Shown in pieces: positions 14,676 through 22,459 of a stretch of DNA of 26,697 nt. The position numbers and the translations under genes were made by a program. The first letter of the stretch is position 1. Every line of letters starts with the position of its first letter. The notes beneath the pieces are model-generated. The model was not told the origin of the DNA. It ran no database searches and saw nothing but the letters and a program-made list of their open reading frames with translations. Source of the stretch: Syntrophomonadaceae bacterium (GTDB taxonomy: Bacteria; Bacillota; Dethiobacteria; DTU022); the NCBI GenBank assembly GCA_007127255.1, contig SKZS01000212.1:1-26697 (forward strand). Reading direction: 5' to 3'.

Positions 14676-15926
14676 ATGGAACTGGCTTACGGTCACGAAA
14701 GTGTAAACTTGCAGCTTCCGCCCGATGTTCCCTGCGAAGTTTTGCAGACAAACCCCGGAAAACCCCTGCCCGATCCGAAAAAAGAGCTGCTGGAAGCCCT
14801 GCGTTCCCCGATTGCTTCACCTCCTCTTCATAAAATTGTGCGCTCGGGAGAAACTGTTTGCCTGTTGGTTAACGACCCTACCAGGGCAGCCCGCAGCGAT
14901 TTCTTTATCCCTGTTTTGATTGAAGAACTGTTAAATGCAGGAATCAGGGAAAGTGATATATTTATCGTTTTTACCAACGGCACACACCGTTTTCTGGAGT
15001 CACATGAAATGGAAAGCCTCGTTGGCAGGGAAGCCGCCTCAAAGATTGCAATGTTTAATCATGACAGCAAAAACAGCAAAGAACTGGTCTTTTTGGGAAG
15101 CACCTCATTTAACACTCCGGTATATATTAATAAAAAAGTTATGGAAGCTGATCGGCGGATTTTAACCGGCAGCGTGGTTCATCATTTTTTTGCCGGTTTT
15201 GGGGGCGGCCGCAAAGCCCTGGTTCCCGGGGTGGCAGGTTGGGATACAATTCAGATCAATCACAGTCGGCTTTTCGATGAGCGGGCTCAAAGCGGCAGGC
15301 TGGAAGGCAATCCGGTTCATGAAGACCTGCTTGAAGCTGCCCGGATGGCTGGGGCAGATTTTCTCTTAAATACAGTTCTTGATCATAATAGCGAGATCCT
15401 GGGAATCTACGCCGGGGATATGATAGAGGCGCACCTGGAAGCTTGCTCCATGGTTGAGCAGGTTAACGGGGTTGCAGTTGATAAGCTTGCCGATGTTGTT
15501 ATTTCATCCTGCGGCGGTTATCCGAAAGATATTAATGTTTACCAGGCCCATAAAACGCTCGATAATGCCATGAAGGCGCTGAAAAAGAGAGGTCGGGTTA
15601 TTCTCGTGGCTCGTTGTAATGAAGGGATCGGTTCAGAAGCTTACGAGCAGTGGGCCGCCAAAAGATTAACCCTTCCTGAACTGGAAGCGGCCCTGCGAAA
15701 GAATTTTGCCCTGGGCGGACATAAGGCTTTTACCATGGCCAGGTTGCTGCAGAGGGGCAGGGTTTATCTTGTTTCAGATCTTGATTTCGAAAAAGCACAA
15801 ATGCTGGGGTTTATCCCCGTAAATTCTCTTGAAGAAGCAGTGGCTGAAGTGTATAAGAAGCAAAAAGACCTTTTCACTTATGTTATTCCACGGGGCTCGA
15901 TTGTGGTCCCTCGGGAAAAAAGATAG
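14676..15926 (+). CDS. LarA-family nickel-dependent 2-hydroxyacid racemase (DUF2088)
   Basis: This 416-residue homologue of lactate racemase LarA should interconvert the enantiomers of a 2-hydroxy acid by hydride transfer to a nickel-pincer nucleotide. Residues matching those of Lactiplantibacillus plantarum LarA are kept at near-constant offset: Asp67, Arg70, His104, His170, Lys180 (the cofactor-bound Lys184 equivalent, in FGGGRKALVPG), His196, Tyr289, Gln290 and Lys293. The family includes racemases for lactate, malate and other hydroxy acids, so the substrate is open. The cofactor makers larB, larC and larE are not in the window. GGAGG precedes the ATG. The 131-base gap to the preceding activator gene holds a 13-base direct repeat (14595-14607 and 14613-14625). 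Convergent with bioY. Confidence 0.85.
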   Translation: MELAYGHESVNLQLPPDVPCEVLQTNPGKPLPDPKKELLEALRSPIASPPLHKIVRSGETVCLLVNDPTRAARSDFFIPVLIEELLNAGIRESDIFIVFTNGTHRFLESHEMESLVGREAASKIAMFNHDSKNSKELVFLGSTSFNTPVYINKKVMEADRRILTGSVVHHFFAGFGGGRKALVPGVAGWDTIQINHSRLFDERAQSGRLEGNPVHEDLLEAARMAGADFLLNTVLDHNSEILGIYAGDMIEAHLEACSMVEQVNGVAVDKLADVVISSCGGYPKDINVYQAHKTLDNAMKALKKRGRVILVARCNEGIGSEAYEQWAAKRLTLPELEAALRKNFALGGHKAFTMARLLQRGRVYLVSDLDFEKAQMLGFIPVNSLEEAVAEVYKKQKDLFTYVIPRGSIVVPREKR

Positions 15927-16032
15927 GCTCTATAACCAAAAAGTGTCAATGATTTAGCAGCAATTAACCTGCGCCAGGCAGGATAACGTTGAAAAGACTG
16001 GGTCTTAAAGATCGTCATCATCTAACTGCCTG

Positions 16033-16623
16033 TTATTCACCGATAACGTGGTCCAATTTATTCCGACGCAGGGTTATATGAATTTGCCTGCCGAGAAAAA
16101 TAGCCAGGGCTGCTTTAAATAAATCCAGTGGTAAAAAAGGGATAACTCCCACGAGTAGAGCCTGCCCTGCGCTGTAACCCATGATCAGGCTGAGCTGGGC
16201 AGCTCCGCAAATATAGATTATAGCCAGTGCGCTGATCATGGCGAGCGCTGTTCTATAAATTGAGGAAAGCTCATTATCTTTAATAATCGAGGCTGTTATA
16301 TATACTGCGGGAACAAAGCCCCACAGGTATCCACCCGTCGGACCGGTCAGCATGTAAAGCCCCCCGCGGGCCAGCGAGAAAACCGGAGCTCCTGACGCAC
16401 CGAGCAGCAGGTAAGCGGTGACCGCTAAAACAGCAGCACGCCTTCCCAGCAGTAATCCTGCAAGCAGTATGCCGATTACCTGACCGGTAAAAGGGACCGG
16501 GCTAAAAGGCAGGGGAACGGCTATCTGGGCTAATATGGCAATTAATGCAGTAAAAAGGGCGCTGACAGTCAATTTTTGAAGTAAATACCTGTTTAGTTGA
16601 TAATGTTTAGATAAGTTCGCCAT
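16033..16623 (-). CDS. bioY: Biotin transporter substrate-binding subunit BioY
   Basis: The 196-residue hydrophobic membrane protein has about six transmembrane segments and the BioY motif GGLYMLTGPTGGYLWGF (86-102). BioY is the biotin-binding S component of an ECF transporter; with group II systems the shared EcfA/A'/T module is encoded elsewhere, as here. Its ATG lies inside the 3' end of birA (17-base overlap), so the genes are translationally linked and serve biotin uptake and biotin sensing together. No strong Shine-Dalgarno is seen, consistent with coupling. Confidence 0.94.
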   Translation of the reverse strand: MANLSKHYQLNRYLLQKLTVSALFTALIAILAQIAVPLPFSPVPFTGQVIGILLAGLLLGRRAAVLAVTAYLLLGASGAPVFSLARGGLYMLTGPTGGYLWGFVPAVYITASIIKDNELSSIYRTALAMISALAIIYICGAAQLSLIMGYSAGQALLVGVIPFLPLDLFKAALAIFLGRQIHITLRRNKLDHVIGE

Positions 16624-17557
16624 AATTTACGGTGTAGATCTCTCCCCTGTTGTCCTGGATCTGGAGGGCGCCCTCTCTTGTCAGCAAAATGGCTTTTCCC
16701 TGCAGTAATCCTCCCTTCCAGCTGAGAGTGACTTTTTGTCCCAGGGTGACATTATATTTTTTCCAGGTCATATAAAAAGGAGGAAATCCCTCATTGAAGA
16801 AAATGTTAAAAGCCCTGACGAGGTTATCGCGGATGGCTACAATAATATCTGTCCGGTTGAAATATTCGCCACTCTCTATGTGCAGCGAAGTGGCTACTTT
16901 TCTCAGTCCTTTCGGGAAATCCTGCTGCTGCTGGTTAATATTTAAGCCGATACCGACTATCAGGTATTCAATTTTGTCCAGTTCTCCTTTTAGCTCTGTA
17001 AGTATCCCGCCGACCTTTTTATCCTTAAGCAAAAGATCATTGGGCCATTTAACTTTCAGGGGCAGGTTATAGTGATTGTTAATCAGGTTGGCCAGTATTG
17101 CAGCAGTAACCAGGGTAACAGGAGCAGCCTGAGATGGAATTAGCATCTGGGGGCGCAGTATAATTGAAAGCCAGATTCCGCTTGCTGCCGGGGAAAACCA
17201 GCTGCGGCCGAGACGCCCCCTGCCTTCCAGCTGTTCTTCAGCAACTACAGTGCTGTAATTTGGAGCGCCATCGTCGGCCAGCCGGCGGGCGACCCGGTTA
17301 GTTGAATCGACTGAATGGTAGTAATAAATGCTGCTGTCTTCGAGTTTTTTTGCTTCCAAAAAATCAGGTTCTTTCTCCAGACGGTAGCCGCGATTTGGAA
17401 CGGCATTGATTCGATAACCGTCTTTGCGCAGTTCCCGGATTTGTTTCCAGACAGCAGCGCGGCTGATGCCAAGACCACTGCTCAGTAAATCGCCTGGTAA
17501 ATATTGCTCCTGGTTTTCACGTAACCGGGCCAGGATTGCTTCTCTGCTTTTCCCCAT
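16607..17557 (-). CDS. birA: Bifunctional biotin-protein ligase / biotin repressor BirA
   Basis: The 316-residue protein attaches biotin to carboxylases through biotinyl-AMP and represses biotin genes. An N-terminal winged helix-turn-helix (about 5-60, with LGISRAAVWKQI) marks it as the regulatory form. The ligase domain has the adenylate loop GRGRLGR (112-118), KWPNDLLL (170-177) and KKVGGILTE; a small C-terminal SH3-like domain ends the protein. I start at the ATG at 17557, with GGTGA five bases upstream; an in-frame GTG six codons earlier has no Shine-Dalgarno. It is transcribed with bioY and diverges from gdh. Confidence 0.94.
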   Translation of the reverse strand: MGKSREAILARLRENQEQYLPGDLLSSGLGISRAAVWKQIRELRKDGYRINAVPNRGYRLEKEPDFLEAKKLEDSSIYYYHSVDSTNRVARRLADDGAPNYSTVVAEEQLEGRGRLGRSWFSPAASGIWLSIILRPQMLIPSQAAPVTLVTAAILANLINNHYNLPLKVKWPNDLLLKDKKVGGILTELKGELDKIEYLIVGIGLNINQQQQDFPKGLRKVATSLHIESGEYFNRTDIIVAIRDNLVRAFNIFFNEGFPPFYMTWKKYNVTLGQKVTLSWKGGLLQGKAILLTREGALQIQDNRGEIYTVNYGELI

Positions 17558-17595
17558 TTGTTCACCATGTGGCACTTTTTTTTAATCTAAATTAA

Positions 17596-17624
17596 ATAAT
17601 AAACCTGAATTAACCTAATGTCAA
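17596..17624 (-). promoter_or_regulatory. birA-bioY promoter
   Basis: On the minus strand: perfect -35 TTGACA (17624-17619), a 17-base spacer, and -10 TATTAT (17601-17596). Three GGTT motifs on the same strand (17626-17623, 17615-17612, 17605-17602) lie 10-11 bases apart across it, on one face of the helix. This is not the usual BirA inverted repeat, but could still be a regulator site. Confidence 0.65.
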
Positions 17625-17757
17625 CCCACTTAAAGGCGTATTTGGTTTACAATAGCAAATATCAGGCTCGTATTTTTTTTATAATTGGCTCTTATGATAT
17701 TATTGGGAGCATTAAAAATCTCAAATGAACAATATGATGCAGAATAAAGCCGGAAAG

Positions 17758-17786
17758 AAAAAGGCGCAGTTATCTTTAACTGCGCC
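17758..17786 (-). terminator. Intrinsic terminator on the minus strand, without an obvious gene
   Basis: GGCGCAGTTA-TCTT-TAACTGCGCC (17763-17786) is a perfect 10-bp stem with a 4-base loop. On the minus strand it is followed by TTTTTCTTT (17762-17754), a good terminator; on the plus strand no T run follows. It sits between divergent birA and gdh, so no annotated gene needs it. It would end a minus-strand transcript starting within about 17790-17980. Confidence 0.65.
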
Positions 17787-17838
17787 CAGCAATATATATA
17801 AAAAGAGGGGGTCAACTCACTTAATAGTATAGTGCTGC

Positions 17839-17858
17839 AATATTACAGGAATATTACA
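17839..17858 (+). repeat. Tandem 9-base direct repeat upstream of gdh
   Basis: AATATTACA occurs at 17839-17847 and 17850-17858, one helical turn apart, about 50 bases upstream of the candidate gdh -35. Possible regulator half-sites; no family recognised. Confidence 0.3.
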
Positions 17859-17904
17859 AACAGATATTTTTTTGGTTACATTCTTAATAAACGATCTTAC
17901 ATAT

Positions 17905-17932
17905 TTAACAAACCAAAATAAAGTGGTATTAT
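17905..17932 (+). promoter_or_regulatory. Candidate gdh promoter
   Basis: TTAACA (17905-17910), a 16-base spacer and TATTAT (17927-17932); each hexamer matches five of six consensus bases. Transcription would begin near 17939, about 39 bases before the ATG. Confidence 0.45.
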
Positions 17933-17977
17933 TGATGGGGTTACCGTTTGATAAAAAATTAACGAGGAGGATCATTA

Positions 17978-19273
17978 ATGTCGGTAGAGGTTGAGCAGGA
18001 AAAGAAACAAGATAATACCCTGGTAGCAACGCTGTCCATGGTCAGGCAGGCAATTGACCTGGCTGAATTATCTCCAGAGGTTTATGAACATTTAAAAACT
18101 CCAATGCGGTTTGTTGAAGTGGCTATTCCTGTCGAGATGGAAGATGGCAGCACCAGGGTTTTTACCGGCTACCGTTGTCAACATAATAACGTATTTGGAC
18201 CATATAAAGGCGGGTTGCGTTACCACCCGGATGTAACAATTGACAGTATCAAGGCTCTTTCGATGTGGATGACCCTGAAGTGTTCACTGGTGGGAGTGCC
18301 TTTTGGCGGAGCCAAGGGAGCAATTGTCTGTGACTCCCAGCAGTTAACCGTAAAGGAAAAGGAAAGAATGACCCGCAGTTATGTTCGCTCGCTTGGTTCT
18401 ATCCTCGGACCGGAAACAGATATCCCTGCGCCTGATGTTTTTACCGATGCCCAGACAATGGCCTGGATTGCAGATGAATACAGCAGTAATATGCGCGAGC
18501 CTTCTTTCGGTGTGGTTACCGGAAAACCTCTCGCTGTCGGCGGATGTGTCGGCAGGAATGAAGCAACCGGCAGGGGCGTATTCTTCGTTGCCAGGGAAGC
18601 AGCGAAGGCATTCAACATTCCCTTTGAAGATGCACGCATTGCCATCCAGGGGTTTGGTAACGTCGGGAGCAATGCCGCTAAATTATTTGCAGATTCAGGC
18701 TGCTCTGTCATTGCCGTAAGCGATGTAAGCGGTGGTGTTTACAACAAAGAAGGTCTCGATATATGCAAACTCATTGATCATGTAGAAAGAACAGGTTATG
18801 TCAAAGGATTCCCGGATTCCCAGGCTATTGACAACCAGGAACTGCTTGCTGTAGATTGCGATATTCTTGTGCCGGCCGCCCTCGAAAACCAGCTTACCGA
18901 AAGCAATGCGGCTGATGTCAAGGCAAAAATTGTTGTTGAAGGCGCAAACGGCCCGACAACACCCGAAGCAGATAAGATACTCAAGGAGAATAAGGTTCTT
19001 GTAGTACCGGATATTCTGGCCAACAGCGGCGGGGTTACCGTGTCTTATTTTGAATGGGTTCAGAATAACTATGGTTTCCGCTGGGATCTGGCTACAGTCA
19101 ACCGGCGATTGGAAGAAAAAATGGCGGAAGCTTTTAAAATGGTTTATCATTATTACTGTGAAAAATGTGTTGACTCCGATATGAGAACCGGGGCGTATAT
19201 GTATTCGATTAAGCGGTTGGCCGAAGCAATGCATTTCAGGGGCTGGCTGAATGATAAAAATGGCAAGTATTAG
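17978..19273 (+). CDS. gdh: Glutamate dehydrogenase (Glu/Leu/Phe/Val family)
   Basis: This 431-residue enzyme interconverts glutamate and 2-oxoglutarate plus ammonia with NAD(P)H. The N-terminal substrate domain has GPYKGGLRYHP (Lys77), Lys101 and the catalytic Lys113 in PFGGAKG, with Asp153 in PAPDVFTD. The Rossmann domain has GFGNVGS (about 227). Length fits the hexameric short class, as in Bacillus RocG/GudB. GAGGAGG lies seven bases before the ATG. Immediately downstream (107 bases) begins korDABC, which uses 2-oxoglutarate, so the pair looks like one glutamate-oxidising route. Leucine or valine dehydrogenases are shorter; specificity for glutamate is likely but the cofactor is not determined. 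Confidence 0.93.
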   Translation: MSVEVEQEKKQDNTLVATLSMVRQAIDLAELSPEVYEHLKTPMRFVEVAIPVEMEDGSTRVFTGYRCQHNNVFGPYKGGLRYHPDVTIDSIKALSMWMTLKCSLVGVPFGGAKGAIVCDSQQLTVKEKERMTRSYVRSLGSILGPETDIPAPDVFTDAQTMAWIADEYSSNMREPSFGVVTGKPLAVGGCVGRNEATGRGVFFVAREAAKAFNIPFEDARIAIQGFGNVGSNAAKLFADSGCSVIAVSDVSGGVYNKEGLDICKLIDHVERTGYVKGFPDSQAIDNQELLAVDCDILVPAALENQLTESNAADVKAKIVVEGANGPTTPEADKILKENKVLVVPDILANSGGVTVSYFEWVQNNYGFRWDLATVNRRLEEKMAEAFKMVYHYYCEKCVDSDMRTGAYMYSIKRLAEAMHFRGWLNDKNGKY

Positions 19274-19380
19274 AAACTTATTTGTATAAGTGGAACTGTA
19301 AGCCTGTTTCTTCTGACAGGGTGAAGTTTAAAATGATAAGTGGTATATAAATCGATTCCGATGAGGAGGAGATATTAACC

Positions 19381-19641
19381 TTGGCTCAGGCTAGAAAAAA
19401 AAGTATAAAGGCCGACCTGGTCATTAACCGGACTTTTTGTAAAGGTTGTGGTGTATGTATAGCTTTCTGTCCAAAGGAAGCTCTTTTTATGGATAATTAC
19501 GGAAAAGCGGACAAGGATATGAAAAAATGCACTGCCTGCGGTGTTTGCGAAACATTCTGTCCCGATTTTGCAATTTCGCTGGTGAAGAGGAGGCTTTCAA
19601 AAGATGCCGGAGACAAAACCGGTCCTGATGCAAGGCAATGA
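19381..19641 (+). CDS. korD: 2-oxoacid:ferredoxin oxidoreductase, ferredoxin-like delta subunit
   Basis: The 86-residue protein binds two [4Fe-4S] clusters through CxxCxxCxxxC motifs at Cys20/23/26/30 and Cys50/53/56/60, and carries electrons from the oxidoreductase to ferredoxin. The start is a TTG with GAGGAGGAG about nine bases upstream. The last 38 bases overlap korA in another frame. The gap to gdh has a small CCTGT/ACAGG hairpin but no clear terminator, so read-through from gdh is possible. Confidence 0.88.
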   Translation: MAQARKKSIKADLVINRTFCKGCGVCIAFCPKEALFMDNYGKADKDMKKCTACGVCETFCPDFAISLVKRRLSKDAGDKTGPDARQ

Positions 19642-20731
19642 AGCCTGTGCAGCAGGAGCAATTAATGCCGGTGTTCGTTTCTATGCCGGTTATCCGATTA
19701 CTCCCTCAACGGAAGTTGCCGAGCAAATGGCAGCCAGGTTGCCGGAAATCGGTGGTGTTTTTATTCAGATGGAAGATGAAATAGCCAGTATGGCTGCCGT
19801 TATCGGTGCATCCATTGGCGGGATGCGAACCCTGACTGCTACAAGCGGACCGGGTTTTTCTTTAAAACAGGAAAATTTGGGCTATGCTATTATGGCAGAA
19901 ATTCCCTGTGTGGTTGTCAATGTTCAGCGCATGGGCCCGAGCACCGGGGTTCCTACTGCACCTGCCCAGGGTGACGTTATGCAGGCCCGTTGGGGCACGC
20001 ATGGAGACCATCCAATTATAGTTTTCTGCCCGGCTTCAGTTTACGAGTCTTATTACCTGACCATAGCTGCGGTGAACTTAAGCCAGAAACTAAGGCAGCC
20101 GATTATTGTTTTGCTCGATGAGGTAATCGGCCATATGCGAGAAAAGGTCCTGATTCCGGAAGGGAAACTGATGGTTGAAAGGTCCAGTGACAAAGATGTG
20201 CCATCAGACTATAAACCATACGATGAAAAAGGGATCGCCCCGCTGGTGCCATTTGGTTTTGGCCATTATTACCATGTTACAGGTCTCTTTCATGATCAGT
20301 ATGGTTTCCCCACGGGAGACCCCCCGCAGGTTGAACGGGCTCTTGATCGCATTCATGAAAAATTGGAAAAATATCGGGATGAGATTGTCCTGACAAACTA
20401 TATCGGCCATAAAGAACCGCGCGTAGCTGTTGTGGCATATGGCTGCACAGTTCGCTCTGCAAGGGCAGTAGTGAAGAAAGCATACTGGCAGAACAGGATG
20501 CCGGTTGGCTTGTTGAGCCTGCAAACCGTCTGGCCTTTCCCGGCCGAAGAAATTGAAGCGCTGGCCAAAAAGGTAGACGTAATTATTGTTCCCGAAATGA
20601 ATATGGGTCAGCTTGTCGGTGAAGTTGAGCGTTATGCCCGCGGTGAGGCTAAAGTGGTTCCCCTTAATCGTTATGACGGAGAAATGATCAGTCCGGATCA
20701 AATATCTGAGGAAGTCGGGAGGTGGCTGTAA
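19604..20731 (+). CDS. korA: 2-oxoglutarate:ferredoxin oxidoreductase, alpha subunit
   Basis: The 375-residue alpha subunit has the pyruvate:ferredoxin-type N-terminal pyrimidine-binding domain with YPITPSTEVAEQ (about 30-41) and TSGPGFSLKQE (about 80-90), followed by the transketolase C-terminal-like domain. With KorB it oxidises a 2-oxoacid plus CoA to acyl-CoA, CO2 and reduced ferredoxin. The ATG at 19604 follows GAGGAGG, located within korD. 2-Oxoglutarate is favoured by subunit order and the gdh neighbour; branched-chain oxoacid (Vor) enzymes are close alternatives. Confidence 0.9.
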   Translation: MPETKPVLMQGNEACAAGAINAGVRFYAGYPITPSTEVAEQMAARLPEIGGVFIQMEDEIASMAAVIGASIGGMRTLTATSGPGFSLKQENLGYAIMAEIPCVVVNVQRMGPSTGVPTAPAQGDVMQARWGTHGDHPIIVFCPASVYESYYLTIAAVNLSQKLRQPIIVLLDEVIGHMREKVLIPEGKLMVERSSDKDVPSDYKPYDEKGIAPLVPFGFGHYYHVTGLFHDQYGFPTGDPPQVERALDRIHEKLEKYRDEIVLTNYIGHKEPRVAVVAYGCTVRSARAVVKKAYWQNRMPVGLLSLQTVWPFPAEEIEALAKKVDVIIVPEMNMGQLVGEVERYARGEAKVVPLNRYDGEMISPDQISEEVGRWL

Positions 20732-21543
20732 TGGAACAGTTAACCCAGGATTTTTTAAGAACGAAAAAACTACCTCACATCTGGTGTCCCGGTTGCGGAA
20801 ACGGCATTGTTACTGCTGCGCTGGTCAGGGCTATAGAACGAACGGGTTTTGATCAGAAAGATGTTGTTATTGTTTCAGGTATCGGTTGTTCTTCACGGGC
20901 AGCGGGTTACCTGAATTTTAACACCCTCCATACCACCCACGGACGGGCGCTTGCTTTTGCAACCGGCTTGAAAATGGCCCGGCCCGAGCTTAAGCTATTT
21001 GTGATTATGGGTGATGGTGACTGCAGCGCCATCGGCGGCAATCACTTTATCCATTCGGCACGAAGAAATATTGACTTAAATGCAATAGTAGTAAATAACC
21101 ATATTTATGGAATGACCGGAGGCCAGCACTCGCCCCTGACACCAACAGGTAAAAAAGCGACAACAGCTCCGGGCGGGACTCTGGAACCAGCATTTGACCT
21201 GCTCAAACTGGCCAGGGGAGCAGGAGCTACTTTTGGGGCCAAGGGCAATGCTGCACAGCCGCGGCAGCTTGAGCAGCTAATAATCAGGGCTGCCAATCAT
21301 AAGGGATTTTCTGTAGTTGAAGCCCTTTCTCCATGTCCCATAGCTTATGGAAGGCGTAATAAGTTAGGTGGCGCAGTCGATATGCTGCGAGAGATGAAAG
21401 AAAAAAGTATATCGGTTGAACGAGCAGCTAATATGGACGAAGCGGAGCTGGAGGATAGAACTATAAACGGAGTGCTGTTCTCTGATGATGCTCCCGAGTA
21501 TGCCGAAGCATATTACCGGTCTATCGGTAAAGATATCGGCTAA
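20731..21543 (+). CDS. korB: 2-oxoglutarate:ferredoxin oxidoreductase, beta subunit
   Basis: The 270-residue beta subunit binds thiamine diphosphate: GDGDCSAIGG (94-103) followed by the NNHIYGMTGGQHSP stretch (122-135). The N-terminal CPGCGNG (19-25) and Cys53 are the positions that carry a [4Fe-4S] cluster in this family. I choose the ATG at 20731, which shares one base with the korA stop (TAATG) and has GGAGGT seven bases upstream; an in-frame GTG three codons earlier falls inside that site. Tight coupling ensures equal amounts of alpha and beta. Confidence 0.92.
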   Translation: MEQLTQDFLRTKKLPHIWCPGCGNGIVTAALVRAIERTGFDQKDVVIVSGIGCSSRAAGYLNFNTLHTTHGRALAFATGLKMARPELKLFVIMGDGDCSAIGGNHFIHSARRNIDLNAIVVNNHIYGMTGGQHSPLTPTGKKATTAPGGTLEPAFDLLKLARGAGATFGAKGNAAQPRQLEQLIIRAANHKGFSVVEALSPCPIAYGRRNKLGGAVDMLREMKEKSISVERAANMDEAELEDRTINGVLFSDDAPEYAEAYYRSIGKDIG

Positions 21544-21560
21544 AAAGCGGAGGGATTCCT

Positions 21561-22142
21561 TTGGGAAACAGGCAGGAAATATTGCTAACCGGTGCCGGGG
21601 GTCAGGGTTTGATTCTTGCATCTATCGTGCTGGCGGCGGCAGCAGTTGAAGACAACAAAAATGTGGTTCAGACTCAATCTTACGGTCCGGAAGCAAGGGG
21701 AGGGGCCAGCATGGCCGGGGTAATTATTGATGTAGATACCATTGAGTATCCCAAGGTAACGAAACCCACCGTCTTGCTTTGTATGAACCAGACTTCTTTT
21801 AACAAGTACCTTCCTAAAGTTGAGCCGTCCTGTATTATTATTGCTGATTCCACTTTTGTCAGCGGCTCATACAGTGAAGAATACAAAGTGCAGTTGTATC
21901 CTATTACCCGCTCAGCCAAAGAAGAACTGGGAAAAGAAGTTGTTGCCAACATGCTTGCCCTGGGTGTAATAAATGCAGCAAGCGGACTGGTTGATCGGGA
22001 AATTTTCAGGGGAAGCATCTTTAAGTTTGCGCCCAAGGGAAGCGGTGAGCTTAATCAAAAAGCTTTCGACCTGGGCTACCGCCTTTATGAAGAGGGTTCC
22101 GGGCAGGATATCGAAGCATCTGCTCAAACACCCCGGCAATAA
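21561..22142 (+). CDS. korC: 2-oxoglutarate:ferredoxin oxidoreductase, gamma subunit
   Basis: The 193-residue gamma subunit belongs to the POR/KOR gamma family, with GAGGQGLILAS (about 11-21) and the typical SYGPEARGG segment (about 40-48). The start is a TTG with GGAGGG about six bases upstream. It completes the D-A-B-C order and is followed by a strong terminator, so the operon ends here. Confidence 0.9.
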   Translation: MGNRQEILLTGAGGQGLILASIVLAAAAVEDNKNVVQTQSYGPEARGGASMAGVIIDVDTIEYPKVTKPTVLLCMNQTSFNKYLPKVEPSCIIIADSTFVSGSYSEEYKVQLYPITRSAKEELGKEVVANMLALGVINAASGLVDREIFRGSIFKFAPKGSGELNQKAFDLGYRLYEEGSGQDIEASAQTPRQ

Positions 22143-22175
22143 GTTTAGCTGTTTTAACAGGCATTATATCATTAT

Positions 22176-22216
22176 GATGGCTCACCATTGATATTGTGGG
22201 AGCCATCTGTTTTTTT
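22176..22216 (+). terminator. Intrinsic terminator after korC
   Basis: GATGGCTC (22176-22183) pairs perfectly with GAGCCATC (22200-22207), and the loop itself can pair further. TGTTTTTTT follows (22208-22216). It lies 34 bases after the korC stop, ending the gdh/kor transcript. Confidence 0.85.
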
Positions 22217-22297
22217 ATCCAGGTTTTGAGCTGTTTTAAAAAATGCAGTAAAAATCTGTCCCGAACGCCTAATTGCCGGCTTCCCCAGGTATTTATT

Positions 22298-22336
22298 TCA
22301 GTTCAAGTTAGCTGGCAGTTTATTTAGGTGAACTGA
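22298..22336. promoter_or_regulatory. Inverted repeat just upstream of the valS promoter
   Basis: TCAGTTCA (22298-22305) and TGAACTGA (22329-22336) are exact inverted copies, 23 bases apart, ending two bases before the -35. The position suits an operator or activator site; no regulator is recognised. Confidence 0.3.
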
Positions 22337-22338
22337 CC

Positions 22339-22367
22339 TTGTATTTGATCAAGCACAGAAGTATAAT
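22339..22367 (+). promoter_or_regulatory. valS-folC promoter
   Basis: TTGTAT (22339-22344), a 17-base spacer and a perfect TATAAT (22362-22367). Transcription would begin near 22374, giving a leader of about 86 bases. That is too short for a T-box, and no TGGNACCGCG motif is present. Confidence 0.7.
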
Positions 22368-22459
22368 TGTTTAGTATCAGTCTTAGAAGGTGCTAATAAT
22401 TGTAATCAGGGTTTGTTTTTACTTCTGACGGCGAATCCTGTTAATGATGAGGTGACTAT

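Noticed and set aside
15927..16032. A terminator between the convergent LarA-like and bioY genes
   Set aside because: The only hairpin (CCTGC-GCCAG-GCAGG) is short and has no T run on either strand.
17817..18029. A 70-codon minus-strand frame between birA and gdh
   Set aside because: It overlaps the gdh start, shows no ribosome binding site or recognisable domain; the minus-strand terminator nearby is better explained by a non-coding RNA or something unknown.
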